Shown here one piece after another: positions 1 to 36,272 of a stretch of 64,000 nt of DNA. Both the position numbers and the translations under genes were made by a program. Each line of letters begins with the position of its first letter. Positions within the stretch are counted from its first letter, which is position 1. Source of the stretch: Enoplosus armatus (taxonomy: Eukaryota > Chordata > Actinopteri > Centrarchiformes > Enoplosidae); contig NC_092185.1 of NCBI RefSeq assembly GCF_043641665.1, positions 24,896,503-24,960,502 on the forward strand, in the 5' to 3' direction. The notes under the pieces were generated by a model. The model was not told the origin of the DNA. It ran no database searches and saw only the letters and a list, made by a program, of their open reading frames with translations.

Positions 1-23417
<23,417 letters not shown>

Positions 23418-23843
23418 CCCGGGGACAAGCAGGACACGAGACGGCTAAAGGACAACTTTTGATTCTGTGGGATAGTTTGTTTTTGTTTTTGTTCTTTTGT
23501 TTTTTTGTTGTTATTAATATTATTATTTTGCATTTGTTGATCACAGGGCTGAGAAATCACCTGTCACCTATAGCCCCTCACCTGGGGGAGGATCATGTTT
23601 GTGAACTGAATCATGGGCTACAGTTGGAGCTAGGAGGTGGAGACACAAGAACATAGAGGAAGAGTGTGTATGCTTACTTGTGTGTGTGCGCGCGTGTGTG
23701 TGTGTGTACGTATGTGTGTGTGTGGTTGCTCACGTTAATGCCATTGTGTATATGCATAGAAATTGTGTGTATGTCTATGTGGGTTGGACATGATGGCACA
23801 TACAGAGAATTATATTTGACTAGAGTCTCACCCCCACCCCCTC

Positions 23844-23880
<37 letters not shown>

Positions 23881-24044
23881 CTACTCACTGCTTAGAAACG
23901 CACCAAAACCAGACAACAGGATAGTTTTAATGTCGTCCGCGTCTCACGACAAACAGCACAGCTACCCGCAAATGCAGTATAACATATCTACCAGAGAGAA
24001 ATACATTTTTTTAACATTTTAAAATGTTATTTTAAAAAGTGACG

Positions 24045-24082
<38 letters not shown>

Positions 24083-24305
24083 TGCAGGAGAGAGAGAGAG
24101 AGGCAGTGTATGAGTGCATGTGTGTGTCTGTATACGAGCGACAGAGAGCTGTCATCATGAACTTAGTGCGCCTCTGTTACAGAGGCCCGGAGAGACGAGA
24201 CGAGAGATGAGATGTGATTTTATTTTTCATTTTTCTGTTCCTTGTGAAATTCAGCATTTTTCTCCTGTACATAACTAAAATAAATGAGGTTTCAATCTTG
24301 AGCTG
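23418..24305 (+). other. wwp2: wwp2 3' UTR
   Basis: Non-coding sequence from the TGA to the AATAAA at 24279. It contains GT tracts (23682-23725), a (CA)n tract (23845-23877) and a (GA)n block (about 24048-24104). The mRNA end is placed by the signal only. Confidence 0.75.
24279..24284 (+). promoter_or_regulatory. wwp2: polyadenylation signal of wwp2
   Basis: AATAAA about 860 nt after the stop codon, followed by a GT/T-rich stretch (GAGCTGAGTTTTTCTTTGG) typical of the downstream element. Confidence 0.75.
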
Positions 24306-24897
24306 AGTTTTTCTTTGGTTCATCCGCCAAAACAAGCAAACGACACGGCAGAAGGCCCCCCACGGAAGCCTCAGGCCTCGAGTGTTACTTCATAAATCAA
24401 TTAACGTCACATTGTCATGGCTCAACAGAAGGGAGCTGTCGTTGGTGTGAGGGCCATTAATTCCCACTGTATGAAATAATACAAAAAGTCTACAGCCATT
24501 CTAGTGGCTCTGAAACTGTAATAAGGTGCAGTGGTGCTTTATTTTATTTATTTATTTATTTTATTTATTATTAAATCATGGCAATCAATTCAATTCTGCT
24601 GCTGACTTGAGGTGAGAGCAGGGACAGTGTGGAGACTGACAAACTGCGGTACGTGAAGGGGTTCAGCCGGCCATCTAGTGTTGCCTTCGCAGTCACACAC
24701 TGATTCTGGGCTTGTTGGGTCCCGTTGGTCCTGCCTGACCTGGGACGCCCTGTGCTTTCAAGGTTCCCATATCATGTCTGTTCTCATGATTTTGTTTTTT
24801 TTTTAAATAAATGTGGATGTTTGGAAAATGTAGAAACTTCAAATATAACAACTGGAATAGTACTACATAAATTGTATTTGTATGTGCTGATCATACA

Positions 24898-25080
24898 GAG
24901 CAGTGGTTCCCAACCTGGGGGTCTGGACCACGCAGGGGTCACAAGAAGATTAAAGTAGGGGGAAATCATCTTCCACACTAAATTATCTTTTCCAAGTTTT
25001 GCCCCCCCCCCCCCCCCCCCCCCCCTTTCTTATGAAATACTGGATTCGTTGGGCCTCTAAAAATCTCTTTGGTTGAACTG
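24898..25080 (+). mobile_element. hAT-type non-autonomous element fragment
   Basis: GAGCAGTGGTTCCCAACCTG is the classic terminal sequence of hAT-superfamily elements, followed by GGGGTC...AGGGGTCAC. A similar end (AGTTGTTCCCAACC, then GGGGTCATGAG) is present at 62745. The right end was not identified, so the boundaries are approximate. Confidence 0.5.
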
Positions 25081-25406
25081 CTCACAACTCATCACTGTAT
25101 ATCACGTTCAAATAGTCAGTGTGGTCCAAACTCTTCAGAGATTTCTGAGTTTGCATAGGTCATACTGCAGGTCAGAGGTCTGATGTGTTAAGTTTAAATC
25201 AGTGTTTTGACTGTGCTATCACAATATTTTCACTGTACAATTTGACTCAATCTGTGCTCTTTATGCAGATGATGCAGGCAGTGTACCAAAAAAAAAGCAT
25301 TCTGTCTGCCATTTGAAACGTGCGCTTGTGTGTAAACAATTTAGCCTCCACTATTTTACACTCACTGAATCCAAAATTCTATTTGAACTTATTTTACCTT
25401 TCACTT

Positions 25407-25816
25407 CATATATTAGACAGTTACACTCCCCTCCACATATTAGACAGTTACACTCCACTCCATATATTAGACAGTTACACTCCCCACCATATATTAGACA
25501 GTTACACTGCCCTCCATATATTAGACAATTACACTCCACTCCATATATTAGACAGTTACACTCCATTCCACATATTAGACAGTTACACTCCCCACCATAT
25601 ATTAGACAGTTACAATGCCACATATTAGACAGTTACACTCCACTCCATATATTAGACAGTTACACTCCCCACCATATATTAGATAGTTACACTGCACTCC
25701 ACATATTAGACAGTTACACTCCCCACCATATATTAGACAGTTACATTCCACTCCATATATTAGACAGTTACATTGCCCTCCATATATTAGACAGTTACAC
25801 TCCACTCCACATATTG
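25407..25816. repeat. 27-bp minisatellite, about 15 copies
   Basis: Tandem units of the form TATTAGACAGTTACACTCC followed by a variable MCTCCAYA end. Starts spaced exactly 27 bp apart were counted at 25412, 25439 and 25466, and the array runs to a degenerate copy at about 25810. One unit is shortened (near 25612-25620). Because 27 is divisible by 3, open frames persist on both strands as repeating 9-residue peptides; I do not regard these as genes. Confidence 0.92.
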
Positions 25817-26405
25817 GTAATACAATACTAACATAACATTAATATCACATTTCTTCTTAATGAGCACTGTATCTGTACTTTTACTTGTAATTCTACATGC
25901 CAAACTTCTATCTGTATATAGTATAAATACCGAATAAAGTATACAGTATAAAATATTTATACACTGTGGTAGTTCTATTTCTTTTTTTCATTGTGTTTTA
26001 TTATTTGAGGTATTCATACAGTCAACTGGCAGATGGGCCAATTTTATTTGTTGTACTTAGTCTATTGTACTTCTTAAACTAAACCTAAACTAATACAGTG
26101 CCTACCACAATGCTACAATTAATTAATTAATTCCGTATTAATATTAATTTAAGATTTTATAGTTCTCCATAAATGAAGGACCTTTATTGTGAAAGTAAAG
26201 CACTTCTTGGCCGGCCCGGAAGTAACTTCTCCGTTCGTCTCGAGATGCCTCCAAGCAGTTCAGTCGGCGGTCGAACAGAATCAAAACATTGTGCTTGTGT
26301 CGTCCATGTGACCCCGTGACTATGTAAAAAACACATTCGCCGTTAACGTAAGTCATATTGGTGATGCCCGCCAGCCTCCACTCGCACGTCCCTGTCCGGT
26401 TGAAC

Positions 26406-29400
26406 ATGGTGAACGCGGACGAAATCGCCAAGTTGTGCTACGAGCGTTTCAAGCAGCTTCCCCGGAGAGGGAAGCCTGAGCCGGGCAGAGAGTGGACCCT
26501 GCTGGCCGCCGTGGTCAAAGTCACGCGGAGTGCTAACTCTGACGCAGGTTGGACAGCCGAATAAACATATTTCATGTTCCCTTTGTGTCAATAATGTCTT
26601 ATGACTGGGAAGAAAAGCCCCCCCCCCCCACCAAAAAAAAAACTTTATTCATTGTAACATCGTCTTTCGTCCGCCATATCTAATACGACACGGTAACGTT
26701 AACTTGTAAGCTAGTAGCACCTAGGCACTGCAAAAACAAATTAGAACACGCGCACACAAAAAAAACAACCTAAAATAGGATATGAAGATGTTGAATTGAA
26801 AGTATAAAGACAAAATATGTGATAAATGACTTTTTTTTTTTCTTTCACAGTCGAAAAGGAGGTCGTTTCCCTGGGAACTGGGACCAAATGTATTGGACAG
26901 ACAGCTATGAGTCCCAACGGTGAGTGGTCTTGAGCTTGTCACCGTTTGTGTTTTCGGTCCCTCTGCTCCTTTTGTGTTGCTGAATACTCTCTGTCTTCCA
27001 TGATTCTCTTGATTCTCTCATCCATTTAGGTGATGTACTTAACGACAGCCATGCAGAGGTCATTGCCAGAAGGGGATGTGTCAGGTTTAGTGTCTTTCTA
27101 TTCAGTAGCTGATTGGCTCTGTTTGTGCACACAGTATGAGTATATGGACTGTTCCCATTTTGTGTGTGTGTGTGTGTGTGTGTTTGTAGGTATCTGATCC
27201 AGGAGCTGCACGGGGCCGTGAGTGGTGGGGACAGCTCTGTGTTTTGTAAGGCCGATGTGCGGGGGAAGTGGAGGCTTCAGCCAGGAGTTTCCTTCCTCTT
27301 CTTTACCAGTCACACTCCCTGTGAGTCCAGTATAATCCCAGTTTACCTAACTGGCTGTCTGCTTCAGCACGTATCTCAGCAACAGTCTCCTTCAGTCGAT
27401 TCAGGGCCTTATATTCTTGTCAGACAGCTTTAGTCCAAAAATATCAGTGTCAGCCTTCACAAAGCTACAGGAAGCCAAAGTCAGTCTGGAACGTCTTGTG
27501 TATTACCAGGTGGTGACGCTTCCATCATCCCCTTGACTGACAGCCTGTCTCAACCCTGCCCTCCTGTCACATCTGTAAGAGGCCAAGATGAAGGGTCTGA
27601 TGGAGGAGGAGGAGGAGGAGGAGGAGACCTGAAAAGGAAAGCTGAGGAACCAAGTGAAGGGAAAAACAACAAACTGCCCCGTCTGGAGGAACAGGAGACA
27701 GCAGAGACGAGGCTTGAGGACAGAGGAGACGCAAAACAATCCTTCCTTTCACATTCATCCAAAAGTGAACATCCATCACAGAGTCACTGTGCAAAAACAC
27801 CCGTGCAAGCTGCCACACAAGATTCAGCACAGCCGGGGATACAAAGCAGAGGCCCCTCTGGCGGCGCTGGACGGCGTCCGCAGGTCCCAGACGTTCACAG
27901 AACGGGGGCCAAGTGCGTCCCGAGTGGCCCAGCCGACCCTCTGCACACCGGGGTGGGGTACCACAGCACGGGGCTGCTCCGGGTGAAGCCCGGGCGAGGA
28001 GAGCCGACTCTGTCCCTCTCCTGCAGTGACAAGCTGGCCCGCTGGGCGGCGCTGGGCTTCCAGGGCGCTCTGCTGTCCCATTACCTGCAGGAGGCGCTCT
28101 ACTTCAGCACCGTGGTGGTGGGGAAGTGTCCATACAGCCAAGACGTCATGCAGAGAGCTTTGGTCACAAGGTGAGGAGTAATGCTGAAACAGTAATACCT
28201 GTTGGTCAGATAGATCAAGCGCTACGGGAAATTGCTATGGCTGTTTTTATTTCTTTTCCGACATAGACAAACGATTAATTTCTCTACAGAAGAAGAGTCA
28301 TTTCTAGCTCACCACCTAAACTATAAAAAAGGAGTAAGAGCTTCTTCTTTTTCTTTTTTTTTTAAGTTCAAGTTCTGAGCCCTGTGAAAGAACATTCTCT
28401 CAGGACTCCATTTATTTTTAAAGCTGCATTAATAGATGCTTGTGACCGCTTGGGGACGCTGGCACAAGCTGTAAACGCAACGTTTTGACATATAAATAGG
28501 TTGTTATTGTGACCCAGCAGACATGGAGCAGCAACATTAGAACAGAATTTGCTGACCGGAAAAACCCCAAACAATGATGCTTGTCACTATGAGCACATAA
28601 ATAAAAAAGACCTATTAGTGCAGCTTTGAATAGCAGTAGGGCAGCTTATAAACCAATCCTACTGTATTTTTATCTGCCTTTTTTATTTATTTATTTATTT
28701 ATTTTTTAGCTCTGGGCCCCTGAACGCATCACCACTCGTCACCTCACTAGGGCCAGCCCTTGTCGCAGGATAACCCTTACATTTTACATTTAGACATTAC
28801 GCATCTATCGCCTTGTTTCTCTAGACCTTTTTCACCGCAAACATTTTAGCTTGCCGAGCGCAGGTGGGACATGATGGTGGCTGCATTCCACTTAGGCGCC
28901 ATCGTATTATATGCCCGTTGGCTCGCTGGTGATGCTTATGACACGGCCTGTCGTGACAAGTCAGTTCGCTTCTGTGAGAGAGGCGTGTGTGGGCCTTTCA
29001 TCAGAATGTGCGGTGCGAAAGTAAGTGAACTATTTGTGCACTGCTGGGAACGAGGCATTTTACAGTGCAGGTGTGCATGTTTTGTGTTGTTAATGTCAAT
29101 GATCACCTGGAAGTACAGTGGAACATGTAATGTGACATCATCATGACCTTAGTAAAGAATTAGACCAATATGCTGGTTTTCTGATGATGTTTATTTTCTT
29201 TTGTTTTGAATTGGATATTACAGTATTCCATCTCCAGTTTAAAAGGAGGCTAAGAAAAGTAACTGTTGTAATTGAATTGTTCAGTATTAGTCTTGTGTGA
29301 AAATACATCTTTTAACAGTGTTGGAGTATTTTAAGGGAATCGGCAGCCTGTCTTGAATGTAGTCCCCATGCACTCCGCAGGTTGTCCCGCGTATCGGACC

Positions 29401-32400
29401 TCCCTGCTGGTTTCTCTGTGTGCCCCCCTTTGTTGCTTCAGTCCAGCCTGGATTTCCCCTTCAGCCAGGCCCAGACCGAGCTCCGACACCAGGCCGGAAA
29501 AGGACGCATCTCCCCCTGTGGGGCAGGTAGGATGGTCTCACAAACACACACACACACACACACACACATTGGTCATGAATGTTGCATTCATGTCATATGG
29601 GAGGAAATACAGGAAATTACAGGAAATATCGGTTTCCGACTGTAAACAGCATTCACATCAACATCCGCGTCATAATTACGATAGGGAAACAAACATTGAC
29701 CCCCTCACATCAGCCAAAGTCCGTTACTCAAGGTAATTAAATATTAATGTAATGGCTATAGTGTTACATTGTCAGGCCAGCCATTAGGAATTATGGACAG
29801 GGGGACAACAAAAAGAAATTGGGCCCCTCATCCACACCGACTCCAGCACCACCAACCAACCACCCACCCACCCATTAGCTCTAATACCAACACATGCAAT
29901 TTGAAGTGTTCTCCCGGCCATTAGCCTTGTAGGGACACAGATGGCTCAGAGACAGTGCAACACTTGATATTCACCATACAAAAACAACCTGCTGTGAGAC
30001 GTGGAGTGGATGGTTACGCACTGTCTGCAATTATGGGATTCTTTTAGGTGCCACCTCCCTGCAGCATGGCTCAGTGTAGGGGAGACGCATCATAAAGTTG
30101 GGTTTACATAGAATAACCAAGATTATTGACAACAAGGGACCATGTTCTTGCTCGCATGTGTTAACATTCTGAGTTTTACAAGCAGCATCTCTGTCTGTTT
30201 AAAATGCTGTGGGCGCAAGTCCTAAATTCATCGTTTTCTATTGGGACTTGAGCGCGTTGAGTGTTTTTGAAGATTTCTTTAGTCTCTTCTAGTAAATACA
30301 ATCTACATGCGTTTCAGCCATCAGCTGGTGTAATGTGACGGAGCAGCCACTAGATGTCACCGCCAACGGCTACAAACACGGAGTTACCAAGAAGGCCCTC
30401 GGCACGGCTAAAGCCAGGTGGAACCAACACACTCTCATCACACGGTATCGCCACATGACCGCGCTTCGTCACTACAGACTGTTCACGTAGCTCAAATGTC
30501 GGCGATGTTTATGTGTCCTCAGGTCTCTCCTGTGTAAGCTGGAGCTTTTCCGTTCCTTCCTGTCTCTGGTATCGGCCACTGACCCTTCAGCACTTCCCGA
30601 CTCTCTCAGGTACACAATGGGCTCTTTCATAATCTCAAAACTGTGGGTTTTAAACCGCCTCAGAAAAGAAAATCTGAACAACCCAAAACACTAATGAAAA
30701 ATCTCCAAACGATGGTCTGGCTTTCATCATTTTGTCTTTTTTTTGTGTGTGTGTGGGGGGGGGGCAACTCTGAAGCATGTCGAAACTCCCAACAGCAATA
30801 AGCAGTAAGTGTGTCACGGTCGTCACAAGCAACGGCGTAGCAAACACAAAGGGCGTTAAACGAAATGTTGAGGTCTGAGGGTCTGATACTTTATTATTGG
30901 CTCGGAGGCTTCTCTCAAGTCGCAGTAGTTTCTGGATAGAGAGTCGTGTTTTTTTTATTTCATAATGTACAACGAGGCCAGCGTGTCAGCGTCTACAGTG
31001 TGACCCTCTTTTGTTTACTCAGGATTTAGATCACATTGCCTGTTTAGTTTACACAACACATTTTGTCTGTGTCACACTGTGTGTGTCTTTTGTATGTGAC
31101 ATTTGGTGCTCATATTTCATCTGTTAAGTCTCCATGTGTGCATCTGGAGGGAGGGGGCGGGGGTGGTTCCTTTTCACATGCTTCATGTGTGTGTGTGTGT
31201 GTGCTGATGGCTGAGAATCCTCTTCGAAGGGAGAACAGTGGTCCCTCTGTTTTATCAGCATTTTAGCAGATAACCTGATCCCAGCCCAGTCCGGTCCTGC
31301 CCACACATGGATCAGCAGAACACACACACACACACACACCAGCACACAACGACAACGTTATCTGCAACGACAATGGTGGGTGTGTGTGGTGAGGAGAGAC
31401 GAGCGAGGTATCAGGGAGGGTCCATGTCTCCGCAGTTTTGCATCTGATGGGACGGACGTAATTAAATGAAGCCGTCGGACCCTAGAGATCCAGACTGTCC
31501 ACTTTATCTGCTCAAGATTTATTCTAATCTTTTAACAGTTGGCCTTTTTTTTTTTCTGTTCTATTCAAGTGATCCCAAATGAGAGTCAGCATGCACTGCA
31601 CCAAGACTCCGAAAACTGAAGCAGCTAATTGGAATTCAGCCATCATTCATTTAAAAAAAAAAAATGTAATGTTTGAGGAGATTTAAAGATAAATATATAT
31701 GTTCGATTTTTTTCTTCCCAGGTTAAATTTACAAAGGCGTGAATAAGCAAAAGTAAACTCTTAACATACTCAAATTGCCAGCGAACGTTAGTCACAAATA
31801 TGTGGCTTTAAGGCTGACTTTATTTCATATTTCACTGTCATCATGAAAAGACCGAAACAACAACAACAACAGCATGTTAGTCCGTCTCTCAACACTATCC
31901 GACTTCCCTACCCTGTCTGTGGCAGCCCATTGGTTCCCACTGAAGACAGAAATCTTTGAAACAGTCGTAAAACAGCTCATTGGTTGTGTTTTCTAATAGT
32001 TTTGAGACAACAATGGAGCTCTGTGGTGCAGAGGAATACGATACATCCGGCTTTGGATACACAGACGATACCTGTTAGTGTCAATTCATTGTTGGTTTTG
32101 ATATCAATATCTGCGCCCACATGGTACAATAGCAAGCAAGTAAATAAAACATTGATGTCATTTGATCTTTTAGCATGGAAGGATCTTCCAAAACAAATTA
32201 CATGTGGGGAAAATAAGGGGCCTCGCTTTTATGCTAAACCTTGTGCAATACACAGGAAGTCCAATATATATACTCTGTTGATCATTTTGAAGTGTTTTGA
32301 CCTCACGTGTAACACACACGACTCATGTTTAGTGCTTTTTTTTCTGTATCTGTTCAGGAGAACGGGGCTGCAGACCTACTGGGACTACAAGCAGGGCGCT

Positions 32401-32490
32401 CAGCTGTACCAGCAGGCCTGGCAGCGGCTCAACAGCCAGGCTTTCCCTCTGTGGCCACGCAGTGACAGAGATCTCCTGCTCTTCCACTGA
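26406..32490 (+). CDS. adat1: ADAT1, tRNA-specific adenosine deaminase 1 (9 exons, 507 aa)
   Basis: Exons: 26406-26547, 26851-26919, 27030-27084, 27190-27320, 27510-28170, 29381-29526, 30318-30417, 30523-30609, 32358-32490 (stop TGA 32488-32490). All junctions are GT-AG and phases close. Human ADAT1 is 502 aa. The enzyme deaminates A37 of tRNA-Ala to inosine, the precursor of 1-methylinosine. The ADAR-type deaminase core is intact: HAE (H78 ligand, E80 proton shuttle), PCGDASIIP (C133) and SCSDK (C304), plus the family marks [33 protein letters not shown] and GKCPYSQ. The start [13 protein letters not shown] matches the family and has a good Kozak context (AAC ATG G). An in-frame ATG lies 14 codons upstream (26364). 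Between C133 and the second core half is a poorly conserved charged segment with a seven-Gly run from (GGA)n near 27600. The gene is convergent with gabarapl2. Confidence 0.96.
28171..29380 (+). other. adat1: adat1 intron 5
   Basis: A 1.2-kb intron after the large central exon, with a TTTA tract near 28680-28706. Nothing else was recognised. Confidence 0.75.
29527..30317 (+). other. adat1: adat1 intron 6
   Basis: A 0.8-kb intron with a short CA tract (29541-29567). No further feature was recognised. Confidence 0.75.
30610..32357 (+). other. adat1: adat1 intron 8
   Basis: A 1.75-kb intron before the terminal exon, with GT/CA tracts near 31188 and 31321 and poly-T/A runs. No gene was recognised. 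Confidence 0.75.
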
Positions 32491-32721
32491 AAGCCCACTT
32501 CCTTTCCGAAAAACCACCCTGAAATGTGGCTCCGTTGCATCAAGAACTTGGGAGGTCACAGGTCAGGAGAACCGCTGGTCTGCAAGTATTGTTTTTTGTT
32601 TTCCCCCAGAATGTGCCTCTTGTTAGCGTGGACAGGCCTGTGACACTCACATTTCAATCAAAAGATGGAAGTAACAGACATACTGGTGAATAAGAAATAT
32701 TCTGCACCAGGTCGTGCTGCT

Positions 32722-32727
32722 AATAAA
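32722..32727 (+). promoter_or_regulatory. adat1: polyadenylation signal of adat1
   Basis: AATAAA 232 nt after the adat1 stop codon, the first such signal downstream. Confidence 0.65.
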
Positions 32728-32745
32728 AGGACAAACTTGACTATT

Positions 32746-35700
32746 CTAATGTCCAGTGCTCATTTCCCAACGCCTGTCGGATCAATCTGGATATATATAT
32801 ATATGAGCCCAGGATGTCGCTGGTTGCAACAGCAGGACACCCTGCTGTCGTGCTGTTCAAAGAGGTTGATGACCGCTCCTCAGTGTCCTCAGATGATGCT
32901 GTTATTTTCACAGTGTGTGTGTGTGTGTAGCATGTTGTGACTGCAGCTGCCCGGAGTTCAAATGAGTTCTGTGCTCAATCCCCAGTCCTAGTTTCGAATG
33001 CTCTTCTCCATTGTGGCTTCCTCCCACAGTCTTAAGCGTTCTGCTCAGGTGGGCTGAAGACACTGAAACTGGCCACGGCAACGATTGTACACACGTCTGT
33101 ATTCAGCCCGCGGTGACCCGAAAACCTCACCCAGGGTTGTTTCCAGTGTTGGAATGGATTCCAGTCCTCTGGGACACTTAACTCGCCCACGAAGACGAAG
33201 GATGAGCTGAAACTGCGCATTTTTCCACAGTTCAGGTCCTTCATCGAAGTTGAGACACCAAATCAATGCAGGGACAGGGGATCGGTTGTGTTATTGCTTC
33301 GGCTCAGCAGATTCCACCGACAGCCAACGACCCAATTCATCTCGGCTAATGCTGCGCAGCATGCTGCAGGTTATGACCAGGAAGCCTGACACTGGATTTA
33401 ATGTCATTCTCATTCCTCTGCAGTAGAGTTTTAGGCTGTTTAGAGGTCTTGCTTTTTTTTTTCCTCCAAGTTTTTAAGAAGTGTTCTTTGTTTCCACCTT
33501 AGTTTAGCATGTTGGCGCGTTGCAAACATTTGAACACGCAGCACAGCTGAGGCCGATGGGAATGTCATTCGTTTTTTGGTTGTACAGGAAACCAAACTAT
33601 TGGACTATTGGCGCTATATGAAGTCGTGGGATCGAAGGGACTAAAAGTGAGGATGGATCAGCTTCCCAAGCTTTACTTACTTCTGCTGCGCAGATTTTCA
33701 CCATTCTCTTCTTAAACATCTCCCACGAGTGCCCCAACTTCATGGAAGTGCACTGTTGAATCACTGGAGCGCCCATTTAAGGGGATAATTCTAGACGTTG
33801 GTCCAAATAGTGTAGCAGGAAAACCAAAACCTTCACTGAAGCTGTACTGAAAACACGTTTTCCAAGTCCTAATCCTGTGTCTCTTGCGTTGACTGTTCAA
33901 TTGTAACAAGCTAAATGCATTTGTAAGCGCACCAGCATACTCGTTCTATTCCGTCTTAATAAGACACAAACGCCTTCCGATTCATTTTTGCATTCATTTT
34001 TATTGGTCAGGTCTTCCAGCTACCTCACCCTTTTTTCAAATATCTAAAATTCCTTTATGTCTTTAAGATATAGTTAACAATCATACAACACCGATGAAAT
34101 AAAACAATACTGAATAGCATAGCATTCCATCAATATATTACACATACCATGTTTAGGAGCCTGTAATCAGCTTTGTGGTGCACAAATATGGATACTTTTT
34201 AAATGGGTCGGGTAAAAGGTGGAAACACACCAGATGTCCGACGCTCCGACTCTGCTCCATAAATCTACAGCTGCAGCCAACATGTCAGCCTCAAGAGCCG
34301 TCTGAGAGAAGAGAAGAAAGAAACCTGAGCAACTCTTTACTTGAAGTATCGTGACACGTGAATACAAGCACGGGTTCATTGTAAGCCCGTTTAATATGTA
34401 CAGTTAATCATTAACAAGTGATTTTATTAACCAAAACTTCCCCTTGTGTAGTTTAATCATTAAAATTTGAACAAGATGTAACGGGCAGTAACGATCTCAT
34501 GACACACTCGTTCCAGGAACATGAGGGGGGAAAAAAAATAAAATAAGTACTGCGTCATTATAATGTTTCTGATTATCGTGTACCTGAGGGCTCACAGTGT
34601 ATTAGCAGCTGTCCTGAACTTGGATCGGTTCTACAAGCTTGGACTCGTGTGGAACAACAGTTGAAGGTGATGCCGTTGCCCCCTTGTTTGTATGTTCACA
34701 GTGGGGTGCAAACTGTTGCTTTGGCGAGTGGTGAGTGGTACGCTGAGTTATTGTATGACCTGCTTCCTCCACGCGATTTCTTACGTTTTCCAGAATGTGA
34801 GTTTAAAAAAACAAACAAACTCCAGAGGTGGGACAAACATATTGCTTGTAGCTTGTTAGCCACCAACTTCATGATAATTAGGGCGTGGCCCGAACTCATT
34901 TGAAGTCTTGCTGGTGTCCAATATACTCTCTCCATTGGCTCTGTTTTTGGTCTCCACCAACTATCTGCCTCCTCAGCGGCATCAGTTCACCAGCTAGTCC
35001 CTAACTGTGCCTGTCTTGTTGTTTGGTGCTGAGCAGGTCGTGCAGAGCAGGACCAAAACAAAGAGCTGAAACGGGCTCAAAGGCTCCGCAGAGCTAAAGG
35101 GGGACTGTACAGTAAGAACAGAAATTCTGTGAGACTGTGGGTTCATCGCTTCATCAGCAGCCGGGCCTGAACTGAGATCTGCATACAGTAGCAGCCATTT
35201 TGACTTCGTCATAGCAGGGAAAGCACAGGTGTAATTAGTACCATTAAAGACGGCTCTACTCCATTTAGGTGTGTCTGAGTGCAGGCCACTGATTCAAGTA
35301 ACCCAGAGGTGAACGCCTAAATGGAATGCAGCCAGGACTGATATTATTAATTGCACGTGTATTTGACAAGTCGAAACGTCTGCGGTTGTCCAAGGGCATT
35401 CTGGGGAGTGTAGGAAACCACTGGCTCACACTGATGCAGAGGGAGGGATTAAGGGGGCAGAGCGTCACAGACTGATAACATAAGACGAGGGACTGCGTTA
35501 ACTGGCCGCGGCACGGCAAACTTCAAGTAAAGAGTTGGATTTCTTCCGCAGCGCACATGGCTCGCTGTTGGCATCGTGAGTCTGAACCCCCCCCCCCCCA
35601 CCCCGGGTGGCGCTGACGTCCATCCAGCCAACATAAAGTGCAAATACATGACAGCCAGGCAGGGAAGCGCTCAGCAACACCCAAGGGGACTGGTGCTGGT

Positions 35701-36031
35701 CCCCGGGCCCTGAGGTGGACACACTTCACACCGGCCGCCTCCTTACCAGCTCGCAGTCACCCGCCATCATTCACCGTCTCAAATAGCGTGAGCCGCTTTC
35801 TTTCATACAGTTGTTCTCATCGCCTATCGTGGTGCCGAGCGTACCTGTGGCATTAAAGTTACATACTGACGGTTTTTATACATGATATGATACAAATACA
35901 TCCATATTGCGGTTAATGATTCTAGTCACATGATTATAGAGTTTCTTTCTCACTGAACATAAATATCCGTGACAACAAAGCTGGACTGAAAGAACATGTA
36001 GCATGATCGGCTGATGTGTAATGATTGGCGA

Positions 36032-36065
<34 letters not shown>

Positions 36066-36266
36066 TTAACTGATGTCGATACTTGGAAAACAAATGAATA
36101 TCTGACGCGCCCGTAACGTGTGGCGATTGTTACTCTTATTTTCACGGCAGTGTTAAAGACGTTTCTCTCCACAACTGACCTTTGAACAGTGATCGTGACA
36201 AAAAGACCAACCATTTAAAATCAAGCATCATCTGAGCCTGTCAAAAAAGAATCTGACCGAAGTTGG
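32746..36266. other. adat1-gabarapl2 convergent intergenic region
   Basis: About 3.5 kb between two 3' ends. It contains a repeat shared with the gabarapl2 intron (34935-35170), a C run at 35588, and a reverse-strand AATAAA (33999-34004) that could serve a longer gabarapl2 3' UTR. No coding exon was recognised on either strand. Confidence 0.65.
34935..35170 (+). repeat. teleost interspersed repeat, member A
   Basis: Contains TTTTTGGTCTCCACCAACT, CACCAGCTAGTCCCTAACTG and TTTGGTGCTGAGCAG. The last two recur in degenerate form at 39043-39090 in the same orientation. I recognise this as a common fish intronic repeat but cannot name the family. Confidence 0.5.
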
Positions 36267-36272
36267 TTTATT
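36267..36272 (-). promoter_or_regulatory. gabarapl2: polyadenylation signal of gabarapl2
   Basis: Minus-strand AATAAA (plus-strand TTTATT) about 230 nt past the gabarapl2 stop codon. A more distal one lies at 33999-34004. Confidence 0.5.

Larger units (their letters stand above)
24306..26405. other. wwp2-adat1 intergenic region including adat1 5' flank
   Basis: Holds an A/T-rich TTTA tract (24540-24570), a hAT-type terminal sequence at about 24898, a C run of about 23 (25002-25024), the 27-bp minisatellite (25407-25816), and the adat1 promoter region from about 26150. No TATA box is obvious close to adat1. Confidence 0.7.

Noticed and set aside
25407..25816. Could the regular repeats be a CRISPR-like array?
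   Set aside because: The units are contiguous with no unique spacers, in a vertebrate genome; it is a tandem minisatellite.
25313..25831. A 172-codon open frame and its reverse-strand partners
   Set aside because: They are produced entirely by the 27-bp minisatellite; the peptides are nine-residue repeats, with no start context, splice support or conserved domain.
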